From Flavobacterium sp. (lineage in GTDB: Bacteria; Bacteroidota; Bacteroidia; Flavobacteriales; Flavobacteriaceae): 23,975 nucleotides of DNA. Each line of letters opens with the position of its first letter. Within the stretch, counting starts at the first letter, position 1. The stretch is taken from the NCBI GenBank assembly GCA_030153045.1, contig JASLID010000041.1, positions 1 to 23,975 of the forward strand. Direction: 5' to 3'. This document shows positions 13,844 through 20,754 of the stretch, piece by piece. Under the pieces are notes generated by a model that did not search any database, was not told the origin of the DNA, and saw only the letters and a list, made by a program, of their open reading frames with translations. Made by a program: the position numbers and the translations under genes.

Positions 13844-15292
13844 ATGAACCCACTTTTATTAACAGACGGTTACAAAGTTGACCATCGCAGACAATATCCA
13901 GACAATACAACACTAGTATATTCCAATTGGACACCAAGAAAATCAAGAATTCAAGGCGTAAACGAGGTTGTTTTCTTCGGATTACAATACTTTATTAAAA
14001 AATATATTATCGAGGATTTTGACCAGTATTTTTTCAAGCAGCCTAAAGAAGTAGTTGTTCAGAAATATGCCCGAAGAATCAACAATTATTTAGGCGAAAA
14101 CCAAGTAGGTGCCGCTCATATAGAAGAATTACATGATTTGGGTTATATTCCAATGACCTTTAAAGCGCTTCCCGAAGGTGTGAGTGTGCCAATTCGCGTA
14201 CCAATGTTTACCATGTACAATACAAAACCGGAGTTTTTCTGGTTGACAAACTATTTCGAAACCTTATTGTCAGCGGTGATTTGGTTGCCATGTAATTCAG
14301 CTACAATTGCTAAACAATACCGAATCGTTTTAGATACATATGCCGATGAAACATCATCCGTTCCGGAATTTGTCGATTGGCAGGGCCACGATTTCTCCAT
14401 GCGTGGAATGGGCGGCATTGAAGCGGCTGTAACTTCAGCAGCCGGACACTTATTAAGTTTTACCGGAACCGATACTATTCCGGCTATTGAATTCTTTGAA
14501 GAATATTATAACGCCAATTCAGATACAGAGTTAATTGGAGGTTCTGTTGCGGCAACGGAACATTCTGTAATGTGTATGGGAACTACCGAAGGCGAATATG
14601 AAACGTTCAAACGATTAATCTGTGAGATTTATCCAAAAGGAATCGTTTCTATCGTTTCTGACACATGGGATTTGTGGAAAGTACTGACAGATTATCTTCC
14701 AAGATTAAAATCCGAAATTATTTCCCGCGAAGGAAAAGTAGTAGTTCGCCCGGACAGTGGTGATCCGGTTGATATCATCTGCGGAAATCCAAATGGAAAA
14801 ACAGAACAGGAAAAGAAAGGGGTTATCGAATTATTGTGGGATGTTTTCGGCGGAACTACTAATGCGAAAGGATATAAAGAATTAATCCCTCAAATTGGGG
14901 CTATTTACGGCGATAGTATTACGGTTGAAAGAGCCACTAACATTTGCGAACGATTGAAACAAAAAGGATTTGCTTCTACAAATGTTGTTTTGGGAATTGG
15001 CTCATTTACTTATCAATACAACACTCGGGATACTTTCGGCTTTGCCATGAAAGCAACTTACGGAGAAGTAAACGGAGATGGCAGAGAAATCTATAAAGAC
15101 CCAATTACAGACGACGGAACTAAAAAGTCAGCCAAAGGCCTAATGAAAATCGAAATGGAAAACGGCAAGTATAAGTTAGTCGATCAGGTATCTTGGGAAC
15201 AGGAAAAACAAGGAGAATTGAAAGAGGTTTTCAGAGACGGTAAGTTATTAATAAACCTTTCTTTGTCTGAAATTAGAAGCAGATTGAAATAA
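13844..15292 (+). CDS. nadV: Nicotinamide phosphoribosyltransferase (NAMPT/NadV-like)
   Basis: At 482 residues this is close to animal NAMPT. It joins nicotinamide to PRPP, giving NMN. It opens LLTDGYKVDHRRQYP, the family signature. Active-site residues by alignment from memory with human NAMPT: Asp210 (GTDT, nicotinamide recognition), His240 (AATEHS, the phosphorylated His), Asp273 (SDTWDLW), Arg302 and Asp304 (RPDSGDP), then GIGSFTYQYNTRDTFGFAMK near the phosphate site. It is the last gene of the operon, 15 bases after the phosphatase gene, and is followed by a terminator. Together with the Prs-like gene it forms either an NMN-making pair or, if both accept ADP-ribosyl substrates as in phage NARP1, a two-step NAD+ rebuilding pair. 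Confidence 0.94.
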   Translation: MNPLLLTDGYKVDHRRQYPDNTTLVYSNWTPRKSRIQGVNEVVFFGLQYFIKKYIIEDFDQYFFKQPKEVVVQKYARRINNYLGENQVGAAHIEELHDLGYIPMTFKALPEGVSVPIRVPMFTMYNTKPEFFWLTNYFETLLSAVIWLPCNSATIAKQYRIVLDTYADETSSVPEFVDWQGHDFSMRGMGGIEAAVTSAAGHLLSFTGTDTIPAIEFFEEYYNANSDTELIGGSVAATEHSVMCMGTTEGEYETFKRLICEIYPKGIVSIVSDTWDLWKVLTDYLPRLKSEIISREGKVVVRPDSGDPVDIICGNPNGKTEQEKKGVIELLWDVFGGTTNAKGYKELIPQIGAIYGDSITVERATNICERLKQKGFASTNVVLGIGSFTYQYNTRDTFGFAMKATYGEVNGDGREIYKDPITDDGTKKSAKGLMKIEMENGKYKLVDQVSWEQEKQGELKEVFRDGKLLINLSLSEIRSRLK

Positions 15293-15308
15293 TTTAAATT
15301 CCATAAAT

Positions 15309-15343
15309 AAACTCTTATTCCTTTTTTGGAGTAAGAGTTTTTA
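15309..15343. terminator. Terminator at the end of the NAD/ADP-ribose operon
   Basis: A 13-bp stem (15309-15321 with 15328-15340, one G-T pair) has a six-T loop and a T-run after it. The right arm abuts the nadD stop codon at 15341-15343, so it may also end the nadD transcript. Confidence 0.85.
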
Positions 15344-15922
15344 CTTTTTATAAAACAAATTATGCTCTACATATTCCCAAACTTTCTCCGGAAGCATTGG
15401 AATGACATTCTTTTTGTTTTTAATGCTTTCGCGGATAAAAGTCGATGAAAGCTCAATTACCGGAGCATCGATACGATGTATTTTCGGGTGATTGGTGAAT
15501 TGCGGATCAATTTCGCCCGAAGCCAATCTCGGATACACGTAAATATTGTGGTTTTGCAGAATCACTTCGTAGTTTTTCCATTTGTGAAGCGAATTCAGAT
15601 TGTCTTCCCCCATAATCAATGAAAACTCATGTTGCGGATATTTTTCTTGCAAATGGGCTAAGGTATTGATTGTATAATTGGGTTGTGGTAATTTAAACTC
15701 CACATCGGAGGGTTTTATTTTTGGATAATCTTCTGTAGCCAGATACACCATTTCCAAGCGGTGATGGTCGTCCAGTAAAGTGCTTTTTTGTTTGTGAGGA
15801 TTGTGTGGCGTAACCACCATCCAAATTTGGTCCAAATCAGAATGCTCTGCCATATGATTGGCGATAATCAAATGCCCAATGTGTATGGGATTAAACGTTC
15901 CGAAATAAAGACCTATTTTCAT
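15341..15922 (-). CDS. nadD: Nicotinate-nucleotide adenylyltransferase
   Basis: This encodes 193 residues. It adenylates nicotinate mononucleotide to deamido-NAD+, the step shared by de novo NAD synthesis and nicotinate salvage. The nucleotidyltransferase motif is GTFNPIHIGH (8-17) and the C-terminal motif is SSTFIR (159-164). VVTPHNPHK and SLIMGEDNL are further NadD landmarks. It lies one base after the gmk stop and is clearly read with gmk. It faces the NAD/ADP-ribose operon but is on the other strand and belongs to a different transcript, so its closeness is not proof of shared control. It could finish NAD+ synthesis if it also accepts NMN, which NadD usually does poorly. Confidence 0.96.
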   Translation of the reverse strand: MKIGLYFGTFNPIHIGHLIIANHMAEHSDLDQIWMVVTPHNPHKQKSTLLDDHHRLEMVYLATEDYPKIKPSDVEFKLPQPNYTINTLAHLQEKYPQHEFSLIMGEDNLNSLHKWKNYEVILQNHNIYVYPRLASGEIDPQFTNHPKIHRIDAPVIELSSTFIRESIKNKKNVIPMLPEKVWEYVEHNLFYKK

Positions 15923-15923
15923 A

Positions 15924-16493
15924 TTATTTCAAAAATTCTTTGACTAATTCATACGCTTCTGCTTTGGCAATATCCAAATCATAATTTTTGATAATGACGT
16001 CAAACTGAGGAGCCGTGGCTAATTCAACGTGTGCCTTGGCAATACGCATGTTGATTTTGTCATCGGTTTCGGTTGAACGTTCTTTCAAACGTCTTTTCAA
16101 TTCATCCACACTTGGTGGTTTTACAAAAACAGCCAGTGTTTCTTGTTTGAATTTCGATTTGATACGCAATCCTCCAGCAACGTCAATATCAAAAATAACA
16201 TTTTTACCTTTGGCCCAAATGCGTTCTACTTCGCTTTTTAGCGTGCCGTAGAAATTATCGCGATAGACTTCTTCCCATTCTACAAAATCTTCGGCTTTAA
16301 TGTGTGTTTTAAATTCTGAAAGAGAAATAAAATAATAGTCTTTTCCGTGTACTTCTTCGCCTCTTGGCTCACGCGTGGTGGCTGAGATTGAGAATTCCAA
16401 ATTCAATTCTTCCTGCGCTAATAAATGCCTAACTATAGTAGTTTTTCCCGAACCAGATGGTGCTGAGAATACGAGTAACTTTCCTTGTTTCAT
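15924..16493 (-). CDS. gmk: Guanylate kinase
   Basis: This encodes 189 residues. It phosphorylates GMP to GDP with ATP. The P-loop is SAPSGSGKTT (10-19). The GMP-binding part has SISATTREPRGEEVHGKDYYF, shown by the conserved TTREPR and GKDYYF. The lid block RLKERSTETDDKINMRI is intact. It sits between the unknown secreted-protein gene (9 bases upstream) and nadD (1 base downstream). In many Flavobacteriaceae gmk follows yicC directly; here one extra gene separates them. Confidence 0.97.
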   Translation of the reverse strand: MKQGKLLVFSAPSGSGKTTIVRHLLAQEELNLEFSISATTREPRGEEVHGKDYYFISLSEFKTHIKAEDFVEWEEVYRDNFYGTLKSEVERIWAKGKNVIFDIDVAGGLRIKSKFKQETLAVFVKPPSVDELKRRLKERSTETDDKINMRIAKAHVELATAPQFDVIIKNYDLDIAKAEAYELVKEFLK

Positions 16494-16502
16494 TGTGTTG
16501 TG

Positions 16503-17378
16503 TTATTTTATGAGTGTTACAGCTGCTATATCAATGGTAACAGTTTTAACAACTTCTTTTCCATCCCTTGAATCTGTAATTTTATATTTGAGTATTTTTT
16601 TGTCACTTGTTTTAATCTCTTCAGATGAAATTAAACCTCTGCAATTGTCAATTTCTAATTCATTAAGATAAGTTAATTCATTTTTAGCGTTAAAAACTAA
16701 AAAGACATAACCAAAATCTTCCGCTGCTCCACACATTCCTTGAATATTTGGATTTCCTGATTCCTCATATTTTAATAAAACTCTCGTTTCATTAGGTGTT
16801 ATCTTTTTAGATACAATTTCAAAGTCTTTGTGATAAAGAGAATATTTAGATAAATTAATAACTGTTTTGTCAATTTTTAATAAATTCAAATCTTCAATCA
16901 AGAAACTATCTTCCAAATTATTTATGTTCAGCTTAAGTTTTTTGGAATTAGTAAGCCAAACATTTTCTTCTTTTGTGTCTGAAATGATAAACTTTTCATT
17001 GAAATTTTTGATTTTTTCAATGGCTTCAAGTTTTTCCCATACTGGACCGCCTGGAAAATCTAAATCAAGTATTTTTCTCTCAAGTTCTTTGTCGGTTAAA
17101 TTAAATAAAAGAAGTCCGTTTTGAGGGCTATATACTCCAACAAGAGGAATCGTTTTTTTTACATTATCATAATAATACCAACCCTTTACCGAAAAAACAT
17201 ACATATGGTCTTCAGAAAAATTTTCGGCTTTCAAATAAATAGTGACATTATATTTGTCATCTATTGAACCTTTTAAAACCTTGTCATAAGTCCGGGTATA
17301 TTGTAACGATATGTTTTTTTGCTGTGAGAAAGAAAGGGTTGAAACCAGCAAAAAAGCAATCAGAAAAACATTTTTCAT
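16503..17378 (-). CDS. Exported protein of unknown function between yicC and gmk
   Basis: This encodes 291 residues. A clear signal peptide (MKNVFLIAFLLVSTLSFSQQ) predicts export to the periplasm or beyond. The mature part is Lys/Asn/Glu-rich and beta-rich, without a recognised catalytic motif. Two cysteines, in IQGMCGAAEDFGYVF and LEIDNCRGLIS, are the only ones in the mature protein and could form a disulfide. I do not recognise the family. The gene is 31 bases after yicC and 9 before gmk, so it is read in their operon, although an exported protein has no evident link to RNA decay or nucleotide kinases. Its AT-richness looks somewhat higher than that of yicC and gmk by eye, which may mean it was inserted here. 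Confidence 0.82.
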   Translation of the reverse strand: MKNVFLIAFLLVSTLSFSQQKNISLQYTRTYDKVLKGSIDDKYNVTIYLKAENFSEDHMYVFSVKGWYYYDNVKKTIPLVGVYSPQNGLLLFNLTDKELERKILDLDFPGGPVWEKLEAIEKIKNFNEKFIISDTKEENVWLTNSKKLKLNINNLEDSFLIEDLNLLKIDKTVINLSKYSLYHKDFEIVSKKITPNETRVLLKYEESGNPNIQGMCGAAEDFGYVFLVFNAKNELTYLNELEIDNCRGLISSEEIKTSDKKILKYKITDSRDGKEVVKTVTIDIAAVTLIK

Positions 17379-17409
17379 AGTGTTTTTAGTAAAAATTGAA
17401 ATAGAAAAA

Positions 17410-18270
17410 CTACAATACGTTCAAAACCTGTTCCTTAATCTTCTCCAATTCGTCTTTCATCATTACCACCAGTTTTTGCATTCCGGCATGATTTGATTTA
17501 GATCCCATAGTATTGATTTCACGTCCCATTTCCTGCGTAATGAAACCTAATTTTCTACCGTTGGCTTCATTCCCTTTGATGGTTTCCAAGAAATAATCCA
17601 AGTGATTGGTCAAGCGCACTTTTTCTTCTGTGATATCTAGTTTTTCAAGGTAATAAATCAATTCCTGTTCGAAACGATTTTCATCAACATTGACTTTTAA
17701 TTCGTCAATAGCTGTTTGCAATTTGGTTTTGATGTTTTGAACGCGCTCCGGATCTAAATCCAAAGCTTGATTCATGTACGAACGGATGTTTTCAATGCGT
17801 AATTTGAATTCTTTTTCCAATGAAAGTCCTTCCGAAGCTCTGAAATTATTGATGTTAGCCAAAGCTTCATCAATTACTTTTTGAATTTCTTTCCATTCGT
17901 TTTCATCGATTTCGTCACGTTCCGTTTTTAAAGCATCGGGCATGCGAACGGCCATTTTCATCAATTCTGTATTGTCTGCATCAGGCAAAATAGCACGCAT
18001 TTGAGCAATATAGGCTTTTACGATTGGCGCATTTACTTTGGTAGAAGTTTCTTCACCAGTTACTTCAATATATAAAGAGAAATCGATTTTTCCGCGTTCT
18101 AAACTTTGTGCAATTTGGTTGCGCAAACCCAGTTCCATTTCGCGGTATACAGAAGGCATACGGGTGTTTAAATCCAGTCCTTTACTGTTTAACGATTTTA
18201 ATTCTACGGTTATTTTTTTAGTTGGTAATTGCGAAGACGCTTTACCGAAACCTGTCATGGATTGTATCAT
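17410..18270 (-). CDS. yicC: YicC family endoribonuclease
   Basis: This encodes 286 residues. It begins MIQSMTGFGKA, the family hallmark. It has the N-terminal YicC-like domain (ELKSLNSKGLDLNTRMP) and the C-terminal DUF1732 domain, ending GREINTMGSKSNHAGMQKLVV with acidic and His residues thought to bind metal. YicC proteins cut RNA, and in E. coli the protein has been tied to small-RNA turnover. It is the first gene of the yicC-unknown-gmk-nadD unit, with a -7 box 20 bases before its start. The yicC-gmk pairing is conserved in many bacteria. Confidence 0.95.
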   Translation of the reverse strand: MIQSMTGFGKASSQLPTKKITVELKSLNSKGLDLNTRMPSVYREMELGLRNQIAQSLERGKIDFSLYIEVTGEETSTKVNAPIVKAYIAQMRAILPDADNTELMKMAVRMPDALKTERDEIDENEWKEIQKVIDEALANINNFRASEGLSLEKEFKLRIENIRSYMNQALDLDPERVQNIKTKLQTAIDELKVNVDENRFEQELIYYLEKLDITEEKVRLTNHLDYFLETIKGNEANGRKLGFITQEMGREINTMGSKSNHAGMQKLVVMMKDELEKIKEQVLNVL

Positions 18271-18289
18271 AAGAAAATTGTAATAGCTA

Positions 18290-18297
18290 CAAATGTA
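18290..18297 (-). promoter_or_regulatory. Promoter of the yicC-gmk-nadD unit
   Basis: The minus strand reads TACATTTG, a match to TAnnTTTG, 20 bases before the yicC start. Confidence 0.6.
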
Positions 18298-18328
18298 AGA
18301 AAAAGTATTTAGTTCGCAGTTTTGAGTG

Positions 18329-19243
18329 TTAAACCTCTGACTCTGAGTTCTTTTTTTGTGTTACCAAATAAACGCCAATAAAAATCAAGAAGGCCGAACC
18401 TATCTTAGTAAAATTCAACTCGTCTTTTCCTAATCCAATAGCGAATATTGAAGCAAATAAAGGTTGTAAATAAATGAAAACCGCTACAGTAGTGGGCTTG
18501 AGTTCTTTCATCGAAAGTAAATTTAATAAATAGGTCAGGAACGTTGAAAACACCACTACAAATCCTATTTTCCAGAAGATGTCAACGGGAACCATTGCCC
18601 AATCGACCACTTGAAATTCGTTCCAGCCAAAAGGCAATACCATTAAAAATCCAAACAGGTAAATCCACTTCACAAAAGTAAAAGCGTTGTATTTGTCCAT
18701 CAGTTTTTTGACAATGATGAGGTAAAATCCGTAAGAAACCGCATTGATAAAAACCAATAAGTTGCCTAAGCCGGCTTTTGGTGCATTGGTCATCGATTTT
18801 CCGTAAAGTATCAGGAACATGGTGCCGGCCAATCCCAAAACGATGCCTATAATCTTTTTGTTTTCCATCCGCTCTTTGATTAAAATAGCAGACAAAACCA
18901 ACACAATCATAGGGGTAGTTACCATAATCACGGCTCCCATAATAGGAGATGTATAACTCAATCCTTTAAAAAAAGTCAGCATATTCAATGCCACTCCAAA
19001 AAAAGCGGCAGCAACTATTCTTGGAAAATCGGCTTTTTCAATTTTTTCAACCCTGTCCGGACGAAGCATTCCAATGCCAATAGAAATCAACCAAAAAAGT
19101 AGTGTAGTCCCACCAACACGTAACAAAATAAAACCAAAAGCATCAATGTGTTTCGGCATCACGTCTTTGGCAATGGTAAAAGTCACCCCATAAATAATGG
19201 AAACCAATGTAGCGGCAATGAGTGCTAAATTTCTTTTAGACAC
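18329..19243 (-). CDS. EamA-family (DMT superfamily) transporter
   Basis: At 304 residues this is an integral inner-membrane protein with about ten hydrophobic helices in two EamA repeats. The first repeat includes LALIAATLVSIIYGVTFTIAK and LLRVGGTTLLFWLISIGIGML. The second starts near GLGNLLVFINAVSYGFYLIIV and includes FIYLQPLFASIFAIGLG, with the usual Pro in the ninth helix. Members export metabolites or amino acids; the substrate is not readable. The start overlaps the end of the ArsC-like gene by eight bases, so translation is likely coupled. A charged tail (TQKKNSESEV) lies on the cytoplasmic side. Confidence 0.93.
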   Translation of the reverse strand: MSKRNLALIAATLVSIIYGVTFTIAKDVMPKHIDAFGFILLRVGGTTLLFWLISIGIGMLRPDRVEKIEKADFPRIVAAAFFGVALNMLTFFKGLSYTSPIMGAVIMVTTPMIVLVLSAILIKERMENKKIIGIVLGLAGTMFLILYGKSMTNAPKAGLGNLLVFINAVSYGFYLIIVKKLMDKYNAFTFVKWIYLFGFLMVLPFGWNEFQVVDWAMVPVDIFWKIGFVVVFSTFLTYLLNLLSMKELKPTTVAVFIYLQPLFASIFAIGLGKDELNFTKIGSAFLIFIGVYLVTQKKNSESEV

Positions 19244-19592
19244 TTTGCATGGCTTTGGTTACTTTGAGGATATTAGGTTGCGAGTTTCCAATGTAAATCT
19301 CGTTGGCAATGATAAAAACCGGGCGACTCAAAAAAGTATAATGTTCCAAAAGGTATTTTTTATAATCGGCTTCGGTCAGATTTTGATTTTTTAACCCTTT
19401 CTCTTTGTATAGTTGTGCTTTTTTACTGAAAAGCGCTTCATAACTGCCAGCCAACTGATGCATTTCTTCCAAAACACTTTCTGTTAAAGGATTCTGACGA
19501 ATGTCGATATACTGCAATTTGTCTGCATTAGGCAATGCTTTGATGATTTTTCGACAAGTGTCGCACGAAGGAAGAAAATATATTTTGTCCAT
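19236..19592 (-). CDS. ArsC/Spx-family thioredoxin-fold protein
   Basis: This encodes 118 residues from the ATG at 19592. An upstream ATG at 19622 would place ten extra residues before the usual MDKIYFLPSCDTC start and would overlap the -7 box at 19620, so it is rejected. The motif CDTC (Cys10, Cys13) is followed by helix RKIIKALP and by IDIRQNPLTESVLEEM. SRPVFIIANEIYIG matches the cis-Pro region of the ArsC fold. Family members are arsenate reductases or Spx-like regulators. No other arsenic genes are nearby, so arsenate reduction is not claimed. It overlaps the following EamA transporter gene by eight bases. Confidence 0.88.
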   Translation of the reverse strand: MDKIYFLPSCDTCRKIIKALPNADKLQYIDIRQNPLTESVLEEMHQLAGSYEALFSKKAQLYKEKGLKNQNLTEADYKKYLLEHYTFLSRPVFIIANEIYIGNSQPNILKVTKAMQSV

Positions 19593-19619
19593 TATTAGTG
19601 TTTTTAGCAATTCAATTTG

Positions 19620-19627
19620 CAAAAATA
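19620..19627 (-). promoter_or_regulatory. Promoter of the ArsC-like and EamA transporter genes
   Basis: The minus strand reads TATTTTTG, a match to TAnnTTTG, about 28 bases before the ATG at 19592. Confidence 0.6.
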
Positions 19628-19690
19628 CGGTTTTCGTTAAAATAGATTCAATTTAAATGCAAACGAAGCACAGATAAAGATTTTTCTCAG

Positions 19691-19698
19691 TATTTTTG
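19691..19698 (+). promoter_or_regulatory. Promoter of the thioesterase and DinB genes
   Basis: TATTTTTG matches TAnnTTTG, 20 bases before the ATG at 19718. Confidence 0.6.
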
Positions 19699-19717
19699 AG
19701 TAAAAATTTTACAAATA

Positions 19718-20155
19718 ATGAGTGTCTTTATAAAAGAAATTTCCATCCGTTGGGCCGATTTAGACCCAAATTTCCACATGCGTCACAGCGCGTATTATGA
19801 TTTTGGTGCCCAGCATCGTATTGAGATTCTGGAGCAACAAGGACTAACCATGAAAATCATGCAGCAACAGCATTTTGGTCCTATAATCTTTCGAGAAGAA
19901 TGTGTGTTTCGAAAAGAAATTCGTTTGGACAGTAAGATTTCAATCAGTACCAAAGTGGGAAAGATGAAAGAAGATGCTTCCCGATGGACTATCATTCATG
20001 AGTTAATAGATGATCAAGGAACGGTTTGTGCCGTTTTAACCATTGACGGCGCCTGGATGGATACACAATTGAGAAAATTGGCTAAGCCTACACCGGTAAT
20101 TGTTCAGCAGGTCATGAATTCATTCCCAAAAACAGAGGATTTTATAATTTTATAG
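19718..20155 (+). CDS. Hotdog-fold acyl-CoA thioesterase
   Basis: At 145 residues this is a single hotdog domain of the 4HBT type. The motif WADLDPNFHMRHSAYYDF (12-29) contains the catalytic Asp and the DxNxHMR pattern, followed by the long central helix AQHRIEILEQQG. The strands KISISTKVGKMKEDASRWTIIHEL and GTVCAVLTIDGAWMD complete the fold. It should hydrolyse acyl-CoA thioesters in the cytoplasm; the chain preference is unknown. A DinB-fold gene follows eight bases after its stop, so the two are co-transcribed from the -7 box at 19691-19698. Confidence 0.92.
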   Translation: MSVFIKEISIRWADLDPNFHMRHSAYYDFGAQHRIEILEQQGLTMKIMQQQHFGPIIFREECVFRKEIRLDSKISISTKVGKMKEDASRWTIIHELIDDQGTVCAVLTIDGAWMDTQLRKLAKPTPVIVQQVMNSFPKTEDFIIL

Positions 20156-20163
20156 ACAAAATA

Positions 20164-20619
20164 ATGCACACCACTTTCGAAATCAACCACACCAGCAGAA
20201 ATGTAATTTCAAAATTTTTAGAGAACTATACCTTGGAACAATTAAATAAAGTTCCTGACGGCTTTGCCAATAATCTGATTTGGAATATTGGCCATATTGT
20301 GGTCGTTCAACAAATGTTAGTCTACAAATTATCAGGATTGAACATGATGATTTCTGACGAAATGGTCGAGAAATATAAAAGAGGCAGCAAACCCGAAGCA
20401 CCCGTTTCTCAATCAGAAGTTGATGAAATTAAAAAATTGCTTTTTGCCACTTTAGAACAAGCCAAAGAAGATTTTGCCAACGATATTTTCGACGAATACA
20501 TGGAATTTACAACCATGACGGGTTTCACTATTAAAAACGCCAAAGCCGCAATGGAATTTAACAACTACCACGAAGCGACGCACACTGGAATCATGATGCA
20601 GATTAAAAAATTTATTTAG
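20164..20619 (+). CDS. DinB-family protein (four-helix metal-binding fold)
   Basis: At 151 residues this has the DinB/YfiT pattern: NLIWNIGHIVVVQQ with His44, and NNYHEATHTGIMMQIKK with His136 and His140, giving the three-histidine metal site. The length is typical of the fold. DinB-fold proteins include thiol S-transferases and many members of unknown role; no substrate can be assigned. It follows the thioesterase gene by eight bases. Its stop codon TAG (20617-20619) lies inside repeat copy B. Confidence 0.92.
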   Translation: MHTTFEINHTSRNVISKFLENYTLEQLNKVPDGFANNLIWNIGHIVVVQQMLVYKLSGLNMMISDEMVEKYKRGSKPEAPVSQSEVDEIKKLLFATLEQAKEDFANDIFDEYMEFTTMTGFTIKNAKAAMEFNNYHEATHTGIMMQIKKFI

Positions 20620-20693
20620 GAGCTGTTTCCTGCTTTCGCCTTTATCTTTGTTCGTACCTCACAAAGGATATCGGCTCTATCAGGGCTAAAAAA
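20615..20693. repeat. Structured intergenic repeat, copy B
   Basis: In plus orientation it starts TTTAGGAGCT and ends GGGCTAAAAAA. It shares long blocks with the reverse complement of copy A (7342-7425), including GCTTTCGCCTTTATCT and AGGATATCGGC. The central stem differs: CTTTGT (20646-20651) pairs with ACAAAG (20661-20666), while copy A has CTCGC/GCGAG at that place. It overlaps the stop codon of the DinB-family gene and ends about 60 bases before the next gene. Confidence 0.85.
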
Positions 20694-20727
20694 TCGTTAA
20701 ACTTAACTTTCAACAAAGAATAAAATC

Positions 20728-20735
20728 TAAATTTG
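20728..20735 (+). promoter_or_regulatory. Promoter of the trans-sulfuration gene
   Basis: TAAATTTG matches TAnnTTTG, 20 bases before the ATG at 20755. Confidence 0.65.
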
Positions 20736-20754
20736 TACTTTAAAATTATTTATA

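Noticed and set aside
10679..15292. Operon as part of a prophage
   Set aside because: The Prs-NAMPT pair is common in phages, but no phage structural, integrase or lysis genes are in the window and both flanks are ordinary chromosomal genes.
15341..15922. nadD as a seventh member of the NAD/ADP-ribose operon
   Set aside because: It is on the opposite strand, one base after gmk, and separated by a terminator; only its position suggests a link.
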